Shown here: piece by piece, positions 35,069 through 44,436 of the stretch | How the letters are laid out: each line of letters begins with the position of its first letter | How positions within the stretch are numbered: the first letter of the stretch is position 1 | Assembly (NCBI GenBank): GCA_004553575.1 | Contig: SFLA01000001.1 | Location: 1-64,000, forward strand | Length of the DNA: 64,000 nt | Direction: 5' to 3' | Source of the DNA: Clostridiales bacterium | GTDB lineage: Bacteria; Bacillota; Clostridia; Oscillospirales; CAG-382 | Notes under the pieces: model-generated | Databases searched by the model: none | Told to the model about the DNA's origin: nothing | Seen by the model: only the letters and a program-made list of their open reading frames with translations | Translations under genes and position numbers: made by a program

Positions 35069-36474
35069 CAGAAGAGATTTTCGTTTCGCCCGCGGAGTCG
35101 GCAAGGCAATACGGCTTTACCGAAAAGGTCCGGGGCATAATAAAAGAAAAATACGGCGACCCAAAGGTGTTTGTTATCACCTACGGCTGCCAGCAGAACG
35201 AGGCGGATTCCGAACGGCTTCTCGGAATTGCGCTCGAATGCGGCTATTCGCGTGCGGAAAAAGCAGAGGACGCAGATCTGATAATAATAAACACCTGCGC
35301 AATACGCGAGCATGCGGAAAAAAAGGCGCTTTCGGGCGCGGGGAGCTTTAAGAAGCTGAAGGAAGCGCGCGGCGACCGAGTGCTTGCCGTATGCGGCTGT
35401 ATGCCGCAGCAGGAATACCGCGCCGACCAGATAGACAAGAGCTATCCGTATGTCGACCTCGTATTCGGAACCGACCGCGGACACCTGCTCGCGGAAATGC
35501 TTTACGAGGTGCTTATATCGGGCAAGCGCCGCCGCTTCGTATCCGACCTCCCGCACGACCGGCTCGGCGTTATTGCCGAGGACGTGCCCGTCTGCCGCGA
35601 AAGCTCATACAAGGCGTGGGTGTCGGTAATGTACGGCTGCAATAACTTCTGCACCTACTGTATCGTGCCGTCGGTGCGCGGACGCGAGCGGAGCCGCGAC
35701 CCGGAGCGGATTATCGATGAGGTTAAATCGCTTGTTTCCGGCGGCTGCCGCGATATAACCCTGCTCGGGCAGAACGTCAACAGCTATTCCGGCGGAATCG
35801 GCTTTCCCGAACTGCTGGACAAGCTCGCACGGATAGACGGGGATTTCCGTTTGCGGTTCATGACCAGCCACCCGAAGGACGCGTCCGACCGCCTTACAGA
35901 CGTAATGGCGGCGCATCCGAAAAAAATCGCCCGGCACTTCCATCTGCCCGCACAGTCGGGGAGCGACCGCATATTAAAGGCAATGAACCGCCGCTACACC
36001 CGCGAAAAATATATGGGTATAGTAAAAAAGATACGCGAAAAGCTTCCGGATGCGGCAATAACCACCGATATTATCTGCGGCTTCCCCGGAGAGACCGATG
36101 CGGATTTCGAAGATACGGTATCGCTGATACGGGAAGTCGGGTTCGATATGATCTACACCTTCGTGTATTCGCCGCGCCCCGGCACTGCGGCGGCGGAGAT
36201 GCCGGATCAGATACCGCACGAGATAAAAGTAAGCAGGTTTTCACGGCTTGCGGACATACAGAACGGCATTTCCGCCGGAATAAACGAGCGCTGTGTCGGG
36301 AAGACCTTCCGGGTGCTTTCGGACGGCGACGGTACCGGCAGAAGCAGCCAGAACAAAATAATATCTTACGATAAAGTACTTCCCGCCGGCGTATTCGCCG
36401 ACGTAAAGATAACCGAGGCTCAGGCATACGCGCTGAAGGGAACCATAATTCTGAAAGGACAGGAAAAAGCATGA
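35065..36474 (+). CDS. miaB: MiaB, tRNA-2-methylthio-N6-isopentenyladenosine synthase
   Basis: This 469-residue radical SAM methylthiotransferase has an N-terminal UPF0004 domain with cluster Cys at about 42 (ITYGCQQNEADSE), 78 (NTCAIREHAE) and 110-112 (VCGCMPQQ). The radical SAM triad is CNNFCTYC (192/196/199), and a C-terminal TRAM region follows. It adds a methylthio group to i6A37 in tRNAs reading UNN codons. The order miaB, YlbF family, mutS, mutL matches other Firmicutes (ymcB-ymcA-cotE-mutS-mutL in B. subtilis, without cotE here). The ATG overlaps the upstream stop, and its stop overlaps the next start. Confidence 0.95.
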   Translation: MTEEIFVSPAESARQYGFTEKVRGIIKEKYGDPKVFVITYGCQQNEADSERLLGIALECGYSRAEKAEDADLIIINTCAIREHAEKKALSGAGSFKKLKEARGDRVLAVCGCMPQQEYRADQIDKSYPYVDLVFGTDRGHLLAEMLYEVLISGKRRRFVSDLPHDRLGVIAEDVPVCRESSYKAWVSVMYGCNNFCTYCIVPSVRGRERSRDPERIIDEVKSLVSGGCRDITLLGQNVNSYSGGIGFPELLDKLARIDGDFRLRFMTSHPKDASDRLTDVMAAHPKKIARHFHLPAQSGSDRILKAMNRRYTREKYMGIVKKIREKLPDAAITTDIICGFPGETDADFEDTVSLIREVGFDMIYTFVYSPRPGTAAAEMPDQIPHEIKVSRFSRLADIQNGISAGINERCVGKTFRVLSDGDGTGRSSQNKIISYDKVLPAGVFADVKITEAQAYALKGTIILKGQEKA

Positions 36475-36863
36475 ACGAGATTACAAGAAAGGCAATAGCC
36501 GCACTTGCCGACGCGATAGAAGCGGACGAGACCGTAGTAACCTACAAGCTCGCACGGGAGGCATACTCCCGCGACCCGGAGCTCGCAACCAAGGTCAACG
36601 AATACAGCGTACAGCGGATGGTATACGAGCAGGAGGCCTCCAAGGAGGAGAAAGACGAAAAGCTGCTCTCCGATATCGACGCCAGAATGAAGGTGCTTTA
36701 CGAGGAAGTCATGAACAACCCCGTAATGCTCGCCCTGGCAAAAGCCGAAAACGAGCTTAACGAGCTGTTGAACGAGCTTAATTCCACGCTCCGCTCCCGT
36801 ATAATGCCCGAGAGCGAGCATGTCTGCGGAGGAGACTGCTCCGCCTGCGGCGGCTGCCACTGA
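36471..36863 (+). CDS. YlbF/YmcA family protein with Cys-rich C-terminus
   Basis: This 130-residue, mostly helical acidic protein begins MNEITRKAIAALADAIEADE and matches YlbF/YmcA. In B. subtilis, YlbF, YmcA and YaaT form a complex that affects RNase Y cleavage, competence, biofilm and sporulation and carries iron-sulfur clusters. The C-terminus ends HVCGGDCSACGGCH, with four Cys and two His available to bind metal or a cluster. The start overlaps the miaB stop (ATGA). The conserved location after miaB supports an RNA-metabolism role. Confidence 0.88.
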   Translation: MNEITRKAIAALADAIEADETVVTYKLAREAYSRDPELATKVNEYSVQRMVYEQEASKEEKDEKLLSDIDARMKVLYEEVMNNPVMLALAKAENELNELLNELNSTLRSRIMPESEHVCGGDCSACGGCH

Positions 36864-36898
36864 GCCGCGGCGCAACGTAACCGAAAAGAGGGACAGCG

Positions 36899-39451
36899 AT
36901 GGCGCTTTCACCGATGATGAAGCAATACCTGCGCGTTAAGGAGGAAAATCCGGACTGTATTGTTATGTTCCGGCTGGGCGATTTCTACGAAATGTTCTTC
37001 GAGGACGCCGTAACCGCCTCCGGCGTGCTGGATATAGTGCTCACCGGTCGCGACTGCGGCGAGGAGGAGCGCGCTCCCATGTGCGGCGTGCCCTATCATG
37101 CCGCGGACAGCTATATCTACCGCCTTATAAAGGCGGGCTACCGTGTCGCCGTCTGCGAGCAGATGGAGGATCCGAAGTCCGTAAAGGGGATAGTAAGGCG
37201 CGAGGTTGTGCGCGTTATTACGCCCGGCACCGTCACCGACGGCGAATACCTGCCGAGGGAAAAAAACAATTATATAATGTCGGTCTGGAAGGAACCGGAC
37301 CGCTGCGGAGCGGCGTTCGCCGATGTTTCGACCGGCGAAATACGCGCATGCGGATTCGAGGGCAGCGACTGCGCGGAGCAGCTTGTGTCCGAGACCGCAG
37401 CCTACCGCCCCGCCGAGGCGCTGCTGCCCGACGATTGCCCGGTGATACGAACCGCACTTTCCGAACGATACGGCACCATGCTGACCGACTGTGATCCCGC
37501 TCTGTTCGACGAGGAGCGGTCGTTTTCCGAGGCCTCCGCGGCGGCGGAATGCGACCCGTCTCTCAAGGGCACTCCCGCCATGCGTGCCGCAGGAGCGCTT
37601 ATCGGTCATCTGCGCACCGCACAGAAGCTCAACATGAGCTTCGTGCGAAAGATAGACTTCTATTCCCCGTCGCTGTATCTCCGGCTGGATTCGTTTTCCC
37701 GCCGGAATCTCGAGTTGACCGAATCCGCCAACACCCGCGAAAAGCGAGGATCGCTTTTGTGGGTTATCGACCGCACCTGCACCTCGATGGGAGCGCGCGC
37801 ATTGCGCCGCCGTATCGAAACGCCTTTGCTCGACTGCGAGCGTATAAACCGCCGTCTCGATTCTGTCGGGGAGCTTAAAAACGACCGCGCCGGACGCGAT
37901 GCGCTCCGCCGCGAGCTGTCCGCGCTGGTGGATATGGGGCGTCTCGCTTCACGTATTGCCTACGGCACCGCCAACCCGCGCGACCTTAAAGCGCTCGAGG
38001 GCTCCATGAGACGCCTGCCCGCAATTAAGGAACTGCTTTCGCACTGTTCGTCCGCGCCCCTTGCCGATATTTTCGGCAGGTTGGACACGCTCGACGATCT
38101 GTGTGCTTCGATAAACAAATACATTGTCGACGACCCGCCCGTATCCATACGCGAGGGCGGGATTATAAAGCCGGGCGCCAACCGGGACGCCGACGAGCTC
38201 CGCGACACGGTTCAGGGCGGCAGGGAATGGATAGCGCGTATCGAAAAAACCGAGCGCGAACTTACCGGCATAAAAACACTCCGCGTGGGCTACAACCGCG
38301 TTTTCGGATATTACATAGAGGTAAGCAAGTCCTTTTCGGATTCGGTGCCCGACCGGTATATCAGAAGACAGACGCTCGCCGACCGCGAGCGGTTCGTGAC
38401 CCCCGAGCTTAAGGATATGGAAACCAGGGTGATAAACGCCCGCGGAAGACTGTACGATCTCGAAGCGGAGCTGTTCCTCGGGCTGAGCGATCACCTTAAG
38501 CTCAATCTGTTCAGGATACGCCGCACCGCCGATGCCGTCGCCGAGGCGGACGTGTTCCAATCGCTCGCCGCGATTGCCGACGAAAGCGGCTACTGCCGCC
38601 CCGATGTTGACGACGGCGACGTGATAGACATCAGCGCCGGACGTCACCCCGTGGTTGAAAAGCTGTGCGGAGACGGATACTTCGTACCAAACGACTGTCT
38701 GCTCGACTGCGGCGAAAACCGGCTGCACATAATAACGGGACCGAACATGGCGGGAAAATCCACCTTTATGCGGCAGGTCGCCGATATAGTTCTGCTCGCC
38801 CAGTGCGGGTCGTTCGTACCGGCGGACAGGGCGCATATCGGCGTGGTGGACCGTATATTCACCCGGGTCGGAGCGTCGGACGATCTTTCGGGCGGAACCT
38901 CGACATTCATGCTCGAAATGAAGGAAGTGGCTGCAATACTCTCGTCGGCAACCGAAAAAAGTCTAATAATATACGACGAGATAGGGCGCGGAACCTCGAC
39001 CTACGACGGAATGGCGATTGCACGGGCGGTGCTCGAACATACTGCCGTAAAAATACGCGCAAAGACGCTGTTCGCCACACACTATCACGAGCTGACCGAG
39101 CTCGAGGGACAGATAGAGGGCGTGCTTAATTATAACGTCGCCGCAAAAAAGCGCGGCGAAGAAGTGATATTCCTGCGCAGGATAGTCCGCGGTCACGCCG
39201 ATGACAGCTACGGTATAGAGGTCGCATCGCTCGCGGGTGTCCCGAAGGAAGTCGTAAGGAGAGCGGGCGAGATACTGCGATCGCTCACCGGGCAGCTTCC
39301 GCTCCCCCGCGCCGCGTCCGTACCCGAAGGAGCTGCCGACGCGGAAAAAACGGCAAGGCTGAAAAAACTGCTCGAATGCACCGACATTAACACCGTTACC
39401 CCGATAGAAGCCATGAGCATACTCAACGAATTGCTGAATCTGGTGAAATAA
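36899..39451 (+). CDS. mutS: MutS, DNA mismatch recognition ATPase
   Basis: This 850-residue protein has the mismatch-binding F-x-E motif in FRLGDFYEMFFED near the N-terminus, connector/core/clamp domains, and a C-terminal ATPase with Walker A GPNMAGKSTFM. Walker B is LIIYDEIGRGTST, and TLFATHYHEL also follows. It recognises mispairs and recruits MutL. It has the usual length for a bacterial MutS. AGAGGG is 7 nt before the ATG. mutL starts immediately after the stop. Confidence 0.97.
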   Translation: MALSPMMKQYLRVKEENPDCIVMFRLGDFYEMFFEDAVTASGVLDIVLTGRDCGEEERAPMCGVPYHAADSYIYRLIKAGYRVAVCEQMEDPKSVKGIVRREVVRVITPGTVTDGEYLPREKNNYIMSVWKEPDRCGAAFADVSTGEIRACGFEGSDCAEQLVSETAAYRPAEALLPDDCPVIRTALSERYGTMLTDCDPALFDEERSFSEASAAAECDPSLKGTPAMRAAGALIGHLRTAQKLNMSFVRKIDFYSPSLYLRLDSFSRRNLELTESANTREKRGSLLWVIDRTCTSMGARALRRRIETPLLDCERINRRLDSVGELKNDRAGRDALRRELSALVDMGRLASRIAYGTANPRDLKALEGSMRRLPAIKELLSHCSSAPLADIFGRLDTLDDLCASINKYIVDDPPVSIREGGIIKPGANRDADELRDTVQGGREWIARIEKTERELTGIKTLRVGYNRVFGYYIEVSKSFSDSVPDRYIRRQTLADRERFVTPELKDMETRVINARGRLYDLEAELFLGLSDHLKLNLFRIRRTADAVAEADVFQSLAAIADESGYCRPDVDDGDVIDISAGRHPVVEKLCGDGYFVPNDCLLDCGENRLHIITGPNMAGKSTFMRQVADIVLLAQCGSFVPADRAHIGVVDRIFTRVGASDDLSGGTSTFMLEMKEVAAILSSATEKSLIIYDEIGRGTSTYDGMAIARAVLEHTAVKIRAKTLFATHYHELTELEGQIEGVLNYNVAAKKRGEEVIFLRRIVRGHADDSYGIEVASLAGVPKEVVRRAGEILRSLTGQLPLPRAASVPEGAADAEKTARLKKLLECTDINTVTPIEAMSILNELLNLVK

Positions 39452-41272
39452 ATGGGAATAATCAATCTGCTCAGCGCCGAGACCGCCAACATGATCGCCG
39501 CAGGCGAGGTGGTGGACCGCCCGGCGTCGGCTCTTAAGGAGCTTATCGAAAACTCGGTGGATGCCGGCGCGACCCGGATATCCGTTGAAATACGGGGCGG
39601 CGGCACGGCAATGCTGAGGGTTATCGACAACGGCAGCGGGATTTCACGGGACGACCTGCCGAAGACGATACTGCGTCACGCCACCAGTAAAATACGCACG
39701 GGAAGCGACCTCGACGGCGTGCTTACGCTCGGATTCCGGGGCGAAGCGCTTGCCGCCCTGTCGTCGGTGTCCCGGCTTACCATAACCACCCGCCGCCGGG
39801 AGGATCCCGAAGGGACCTGTCTAGTTTCGGACGAAAACGGGGTCGAGCTGCGGCCCTGCGCTTCGCCTGACGGAACCGCGGTCTGCGCGGAGTCGCTGTT
39901 CTATAACCAGCCCGCACGCCGCAAATTCATGAAAAAAGACGTTACCGAATGCGCCGCCTGCGTTTCCGCGGCGGAAAAAGAAGCGCTTTCCCACCCGGAG
40001 ATTGCCTTTACCGTGACCGCCGACGGAGAAAAACGGTTCAACACCTCCGGCGACGGCGACCCCGCGTCCGCCGTATACGCCGTATACGGCAGAGAGTTCG
40101 CATCCTCGCTGATACCGGTTTCCGGGTCGTCGGACGGGATAACGGTAAGCGGCTTTGTGTCACGTCCGGACTTCCCGGCAGGCTCCAGACGTAAGCAGGT
40201 GTTTTTCGTAAACAGACGTCTGGTGCAGAACAAAACCTTAACCGCCGCCCTCGAGCGCGGATTCGAGAGCTATATCCCGCGCGGCAAGTTCCCGTCCGCG
40301 GTGCTGTATATAACCGTCGATCCGCTTTCGGTGGACGTGAACGTCCATCCCGCAAAGCTGGAGATAAAGTTTTCGGATGAGCGCAGGGTTTTCGAAGCGG
40401 TTTACTGCGCGGTCCGCGGTGCTCTTACCGCGCCCGTATCCTCCCCGGTTTCGGAGCGGAAGAGCTTTTCCGCCCCCGCGGCTGCTTACCGCATGCCCGA
40501 ATACGTATTCGAATCCGAAGAAAACGCGCCTCTGCCCCTGAGCGAGGTTATATTACGGTCGGGAATAACCGTCCCGGAGCGGACGGATACGGTTCCGCCG
40601 CCTTCCGAGCCGGCGCCCGAAGAGCCCGTGTCTGCCGGACCCAAGCCCGCTGCGCCCGCATTTTCGCCGCGGGCGGCGGTAAACATGACGGTTCCGGGCA
40701 GCGAAAAGCCGGAATTCAGATATGCGGGCAGTCTGTGGAATACATATGTGCTCGCCGAGACCGCCGATTCACTGCTGATTATCGACAAGCACGCCGCGCA
40801 CGAACGTCTGATATACGAACGTATGCGCAGAGGACGCGAGGGGAATTCGCAGGAGCTTATTACCGGAATACCGGTCACCGTCGGCACCGCCGAGGCGGCT
40901 GCGGCGGAGAGCGGCAATGAGCTGCTGCGGGAATACGGCTATGTCTGCGAAAGCTTCGGAAGCGATACGGTAATACTACGGGCAGTTCCGTCGGCAGTTG
41001 CTGGAACCGAACAGGAAACGGCGCTGTTCGTCGCCTTATGTGAGGCGCTCGCCGAGGGAAGCGCCGTCCCGCTGACCGAGCGGTGCGACCGCGCGGTTTA
41101 CACCGCCGCATGTAAAGCGGCGGTAAAGGCAAACACACCCGCCGGGAGAGAAGAGGACGAGGCTCTCGTTTCGGAGCTGCTCTCGAATCCGGGAGCGAGG
41201 TACTGCCCTCACGGCAGACCGGTTATTCACGAAATAAAAAAGACCGGCATAGACCGGTTCTTTGACAGATAG
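39452..41272 (+). CDS. mutL: MutL, mismatch repair endonuclease
   Basis: This 606-residue protein has an N-terminal GHKL ATPase: ELIENSVDAGA, RVIDNGSGI and GFRGEALAALSSVS. A Pro/Ala-rich linker (about 330-415) leads to the C-terminal dimerisation/endonuclease domain. The endonuclease metal motif DKHAAHERLIYE fits D-[QM/K]-H-A-x2-E-x4-E, and the CPHGRP motif near the C-terminus is also present. It should therefore nick DNA itself, as in Firmicutes lacking MutH. The ATG follows directly after the mutS stop with a GGTGA-type site. Confidence 0.96.
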   Translation: MGIINLLSAETANMIAAGEVVDRPASALKELIENSVDAGATRISVEIRGGGTAMLRVIDNGSGISRDDLPKTILRHATSKIRTGSDLDGVLTLGFRGEALAALSSVSRLTITTRRREDPEGTCLVSDENGVELRPCASPDGTAVCAESLFYNQPARRKFMKKDVTECAACVSAAEKEALSHPEIAFTVTADGEKRFNTSGDGDPASAVYAVYGREFASSLIPVSGSSDGITVSGFVSRPDFPAGSRRKQVFFVNRRLVQNKTLTAALERGFESYIPRGKFPSAVLYITVDPLSVDVNVHPAKLEIKFSDERRVFEAVYCAVRGALTAPVSSPVSERKSFSAPAAAYRMPEYVFESEENAPLPLSEVILRSGITVPERTDTVPPPSEPAPEEPVSAGPKPAAPAFSPRAAVNMTVPGSEKPEFRYAGSLWNTYVLAETADSLLIIDKHAAHERLIYERMRRGREGNSQELITGIPVTVGTAEAAAAESGNELLREYGYVCESFGSDTVILRAVPSAVAGTEQETALFVALCEALAEGSAVPLTERCDRAVYTAACKAAVKANTPAGREEDEALVSELLSNPGARYCPHGRPVIHEIKKTGIDRFFDR

Positions 41273-41282
41273 GAACATAAAT

Positions 41283-42422
41283 ATGTCGAATTTCAGGCTT
41301 ATCGCGACCGAGGGCAGCGCCCGGCGCGGCGTATTATCCACGGTGCACGGCGACATTCAGACTCCGGTTTTTATGAATGTCGGAACCTCCGCTGCAATAA
41401 AGGGCGGGGTTTCCACCTTCGACCTGCGGGAAATCAACTGCCAGGTCGAGCTTTCAAATACCTATCATCTTCACGTCCGTCCGGGTGAGGACGTCGTGTA
41501 CGCGCTGGGCGGAATACACCGCTTTTTCAACTGGGACAAGCCGGTTCTTACCGACAGCGGAGGATTTCAGGTGTTTTCGCTCGCGCATCTGCGCAATATC
41601 AGGGAGGAAGGCGTTACCTTCCAGTCGCATATGGACGGCGCAAAGATTTTCATGTCGCCGGAAACTTCGATGTATATTCAGTCCCGCCTTGCCTCAACGA
41701 TAGCGATGGCGTTCGACGAATGTCCGTCGTCGGTCGCCGAACGGTCGTATATCCGTCAGAGCTGCGATCGCACCGTCCGCTGGCTCTACCGCTGCCGCGA
41801 TGAGCTGAACAGACTGAACGGACTTGAAGAAACGATAAACCGTTCACAGCTCCTGTTCGGAATAAACCAGGGCGGTGTATACACCGATATACGGCGGGAG
41901 CATATGGAACGCATACGCGAGCTTGATCTTCCCGGTTATGCGATAGGCGGGCTGGCGGTAGGAGAGAAAACCGAGGTTATGTACGAGGTTATATCTCAGG
42001 TCGAGCGGTATATGCCGTCCGACCGTCCGCGCTATCTTATGGGAGTCGGCACCCCCGTGAACATACTCGAATCGGTCGCCCGCGGAATAGATTTCTTCGA
42101 CTGCGTAATGCCTTCGCGCAATGCGCGGCACGGCAATCTGTTTACCTCTCAGGGGCTTATGAACCTGAACAACAACAAATATCTCACCGACGACCGTCCC
42201 ATAGACCCGAACTGCGGCTGCGAGGTCTGCCGCCGGTATTCGCGTGCGTATATCCGCCATCTGTTCAAGGCGAGAGAGCTGCTCGGAATGCGCCTGTGCG
42301 TGCTGCACAACCTGTATTTCTATAACGACCTTATGAGGCAGATACGCGAGCATATAGAGGACGGCAGCTTCACCGAATGGAAGAACAGACAAATACCGGT
42401 GCTCGGCGGCAGAGCGGAATGA
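41283..42422 (+). CDS. tgt: Tgt, queuine/preQ1 tRNA-guanine transglycosylase
   Basis: This 379-residue TIM-barrel enzyme has TDSGGFQVFSLA (Asp base), GGLAVGE and the nucleophile-containing GIDFFDCVMPSRNARHG. Its zinc site is CGCEVC with a downstream LHN histidine. It exchanges G34 for preQ1 in GUN-anticodon tRNAs on the queuosine pathway. ATG 41283 was chosen: AGGA lies 8 nt upstream, and an in-frame TTG at 41262 would overlap the mutL stop without a site. It is the last gene of this operon, before a bidirectional terminator. Confidence 0.95.
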   Translation: MSNFRLIATEGSARRGVLSTVHGDIQTPVFMNVGTSAAIKGGVSTFDLREINCQVELSNTYHLHVRPGEDVVYALGGIHRFFNWDKPVLTDSGGFQVFSLAHLRNIREEGVTFQSHMDGAKIFMSPETSMYIQSRLASTIAMAFDECPSSVAERSYIRQSCDRTVRWLYRCRDELNRLNGLEETINRSQLLFGINQGGVYTDIRREHMERIRELDLPGYAIGGLAVGEKTEVMYEVISQVERYMPSDRPRYLMGVGTPVNILESVARGIDFFDCVMPSRNARHGNLFTSQGLMNLNNNKYLTDDRPIDPNCGCEVCRRYSRAYIRHLFKARELLGMRLCVLHNLYFYNDLMRQIREHIEDGSFTEWKNRQIPVLGGRAE

Positions 42423-42442
42423 CACATACATATTCGGAATAT

Positions 42443-42475
42443 AAAAAAGAAGGCTTTGCAGGGAAAAGCCTTCTT
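42443..42475. terminator. Bidirectional terminator between tgt and proS
   Basis: AAAGAAGGCTTT and AAAGCCTTCTTT flank a short loop, giving A/T runs on both sides that serve both convergent genes. Confidence 0.85.
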
Positions 42476-42487
42476 TGATGTAGACGT

Positions 42488-44209
42488 TTATTCCGAAATC
42501 TGCGATCTGCAGTATTCCACAGCCGCGAGTATTTCCCCGACCGCGGCTTCCGAAGGGACGTTTTTCTTTACGGACTTGTCGCGTGTGGCGATCTCCACCT
42601 CGCCGGCGGCGAGATTCTTCGGGCTTACGACCGCTCTTACCGGGACTCCGAGCAGATCGGCGTCCGAGAACATAAAGCCCGCCGACACCTGACGGTCGTC
42701 GTACAGCACCTCTATACCGCGGCGCTCGAGCTCGGCCACCAGAGCCTCTGCAGCCTGACGCACGCCGCTCTCCTCCGAGCGGAGCGCGCACACCTCGACC
42801 TGCCACGGCGCAACCGATATCGGCCATACCGGTCCGAATTCGTCGCGGCTCTCCTGGCATATACAGGCGCAAAGCCTGCCGATACCGATACCGTAGCATC
42901 CCATTACCGGCACCTTCTCCCTGCCGTCTGCGTCGAGATAGGTAAGTCCCATGGGCTCGGAATACTTTGTTCCGAGCTGGAATATGTTTCCGATCTCCAC
43001 GCCCTTTTTGATTTTAAGCGAATGTCTGCCGCATACCGGGCATATACCGTCCTTGACGGCCTTTGCCACCGAAGCGTACTCCGCGCCGGGAAGATCCCTC
43101 TCCGGTTCGAAGCCGGTAAGGTGATACCCCTCGCGGTTGGCGCCGCAGATAAGATCGCGCGCACCGCAGAGCGAACGGTCGTACACGACGGTAACCTTGT
43201 CGCCGATGCCGACAGGACCTATAAACCCGGGCGTGAGAAGCTCCTCGTCGATATCCGCTGCGGGATGAACATCCCTGCCGAGCAGGTTGCGGAGCTTGGT
43301 CTCGTTCACCTCGAGATCGCCGCGCAGAAACACCACGATATGTCCGTCGTCATCGTTGTAGCGGTAAACCACCGCCTTGCAGAAGGTCCTGGCCTTTCTG
43401 CCGGTCAGACGCGAAAGCTCCTCTATCGTTTTACAGCCGGGTGTGGCAAGCTCCGCAAGCGGAGCGGACGGCCTGTCCTCGTTTACGGTTACACAGTCAG
43501 CCGCCTCCATGTTGGAGCGGTAATCGCAGTCGGAACAGATAACGAGAGTATCCTCGCCTATATCGGTAAGGAGCATGAACTCGTGGCTTACACTGCCTCC
43601 CATCATACCGGAATCGGATTTGACGACGACGACATTTTTAAGCCCGACGCGGCGGAATATACGCTCGTAAGCGGCATATACGCGGCTGTAATACTCCTCG
43701 AGATCCTCCTGCGAGGTATGGAAGGAGTATGCGTCCTTCATTCTGAATTCGCGCACACGGATAAGACCGCCGCGGGCGCGAGGCTCGTCGCGGAACTTTG
43801 TCTGTATCTGGTAGATCATGAACGGATATTTGGCATACGACTGCGCGGCGTCCCGCACGAGCTGGACCGCGGCCTCCTCGTGAGTCATGCCCAGCACAAG
43901 GTCGTTTCCGCCCCTGTCCTTGAACCGTGCCATCTCGGAACCGATACTGTCGTACCTGCCGGATTCGCGCCAGAGCGACGCGGGCATTACCACCGGAAAC
44001 AGTACCTCCTGTCCGTCAACGGCGTCCATCTCCTGACGGATTATGTTCTCTATCTTATTCATAATGCGCTGGGCGGGGGTATAAAGCGAATAAATGCCGC
44101 TGCCGACCTGCTTTATATAACCGCCGCGCACCATAAGCGCCTGGCTCTCGACTATACAGTCGGACGGCGCGTGCTTGAAACGCTCGCCGATCAATGCGGA
44201 TACTTTCAT
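42488..44209 (-). CDS. proS: Prolyl-tRNA synthetase (bacterial type with editing insert)
   Basis: This 573-residue class II synthetase shows PAQRIMNKIENIIRQEM (motif 1 region), LGMTHEEAAVQL, and RARGGLIRVREFRMKDAYSF (motif 2). Between motifs 2 and 3 is a YbaK-like editing insert (about 230-390). Motif 3, GCYGIGIGRL, and an anticodon-binding domain with VAPWQVEV follow. The length is typical for the ProS type 1 family, which hydrolyses Ala-tRNA(Pro). AAAGGAG is 9 nt before the ATG. I saw no T-box specifier or GGUGG-type element in the 227-nt upstream gap. Confidence 0.96.
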   Translation of the reverse strand: MKVSALIGERFKHAPSDCIVESQALMVRGGYIKQVGSGIYSLYTPAQRIMNKIENIIRQEMDAVDGQEVLFPVVMPASLWRESGRYDSIGSEMARFKDRGGNDLVLGMTHEEAAVQLVRDAAQSYAKYPFMIYQIQTKFRDEPRARGGLIRVREFRMKDAYSFHTSQEDLEEYYSRVYAAYERIFRRVGLKNVVVVKSDSGMMGGSVSHEFMLLTDIGEDTLVICSDCDYRSNMEAADCVTVNEDRPSAPLAELATPGCKTIEELSRLTGRKARTFCKAVVYRYNDDDGHIVVFLRGDLEVNETKLRNLLGRDVHPAADIDEELLTPGFIGPVGIGDKVTVVYDRSLCGARDLICGANREGYHLTGFEPERDLPGAEYASVAKAVKDGICPVCGRHSLKIKKGVEIGNIFQLGTKYSEPMGLTYLDADGREKVPVMGCYGIGIGRLCACICQESRDEFGPVWPISVAPWQVEVCALRSEESGVRQAAEALVAELERRGIEVLYDDRQVSAGFMFSDADLLGVPVRAVVSPKNLAAGEVEIATRDKSVKKNVPSEAAVGEILAAVEYCRSQISE

Positions 44210-44310
44210 GATATTTTACTCCTTTGGAGATAAATGACAGTCAAAACCCTTAAAAAACCGTTATTTCACGCTCATACGCGCCCGAAGGGGTGTTTTTTTG
44301 CATTGCGGTC

Positions 44311-44339
44311 TTGAAATTTTAACATACATAGTTTATAAT
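44311..44339 (+). promoter_or_regulatory. Promoter of the repeat-rich surface protein gene
   Basis: TTGAAA (44311-44316), 17 nt, TATAAT (44334-44339). GGAGGG is at the ribosome site about 90 nt further on. Confidence 0.75.
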
Positions 44340-44436
44340 AGCCTTTACTGCCTCGGCACCAAGTATAACAAATCGCAGGAGCAAAGTCAAGCGCCGTCGC
44401 AGGTCCTGCAACCACTTTTTTACGGAGGGAACATAT

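Noticed and set aside
44210..44436. T-box leader upstream of proS
   Set aside because: No GGUGG-type antiterminator motif or specifier stem could be found on the minus strand in the 227-nt gap.
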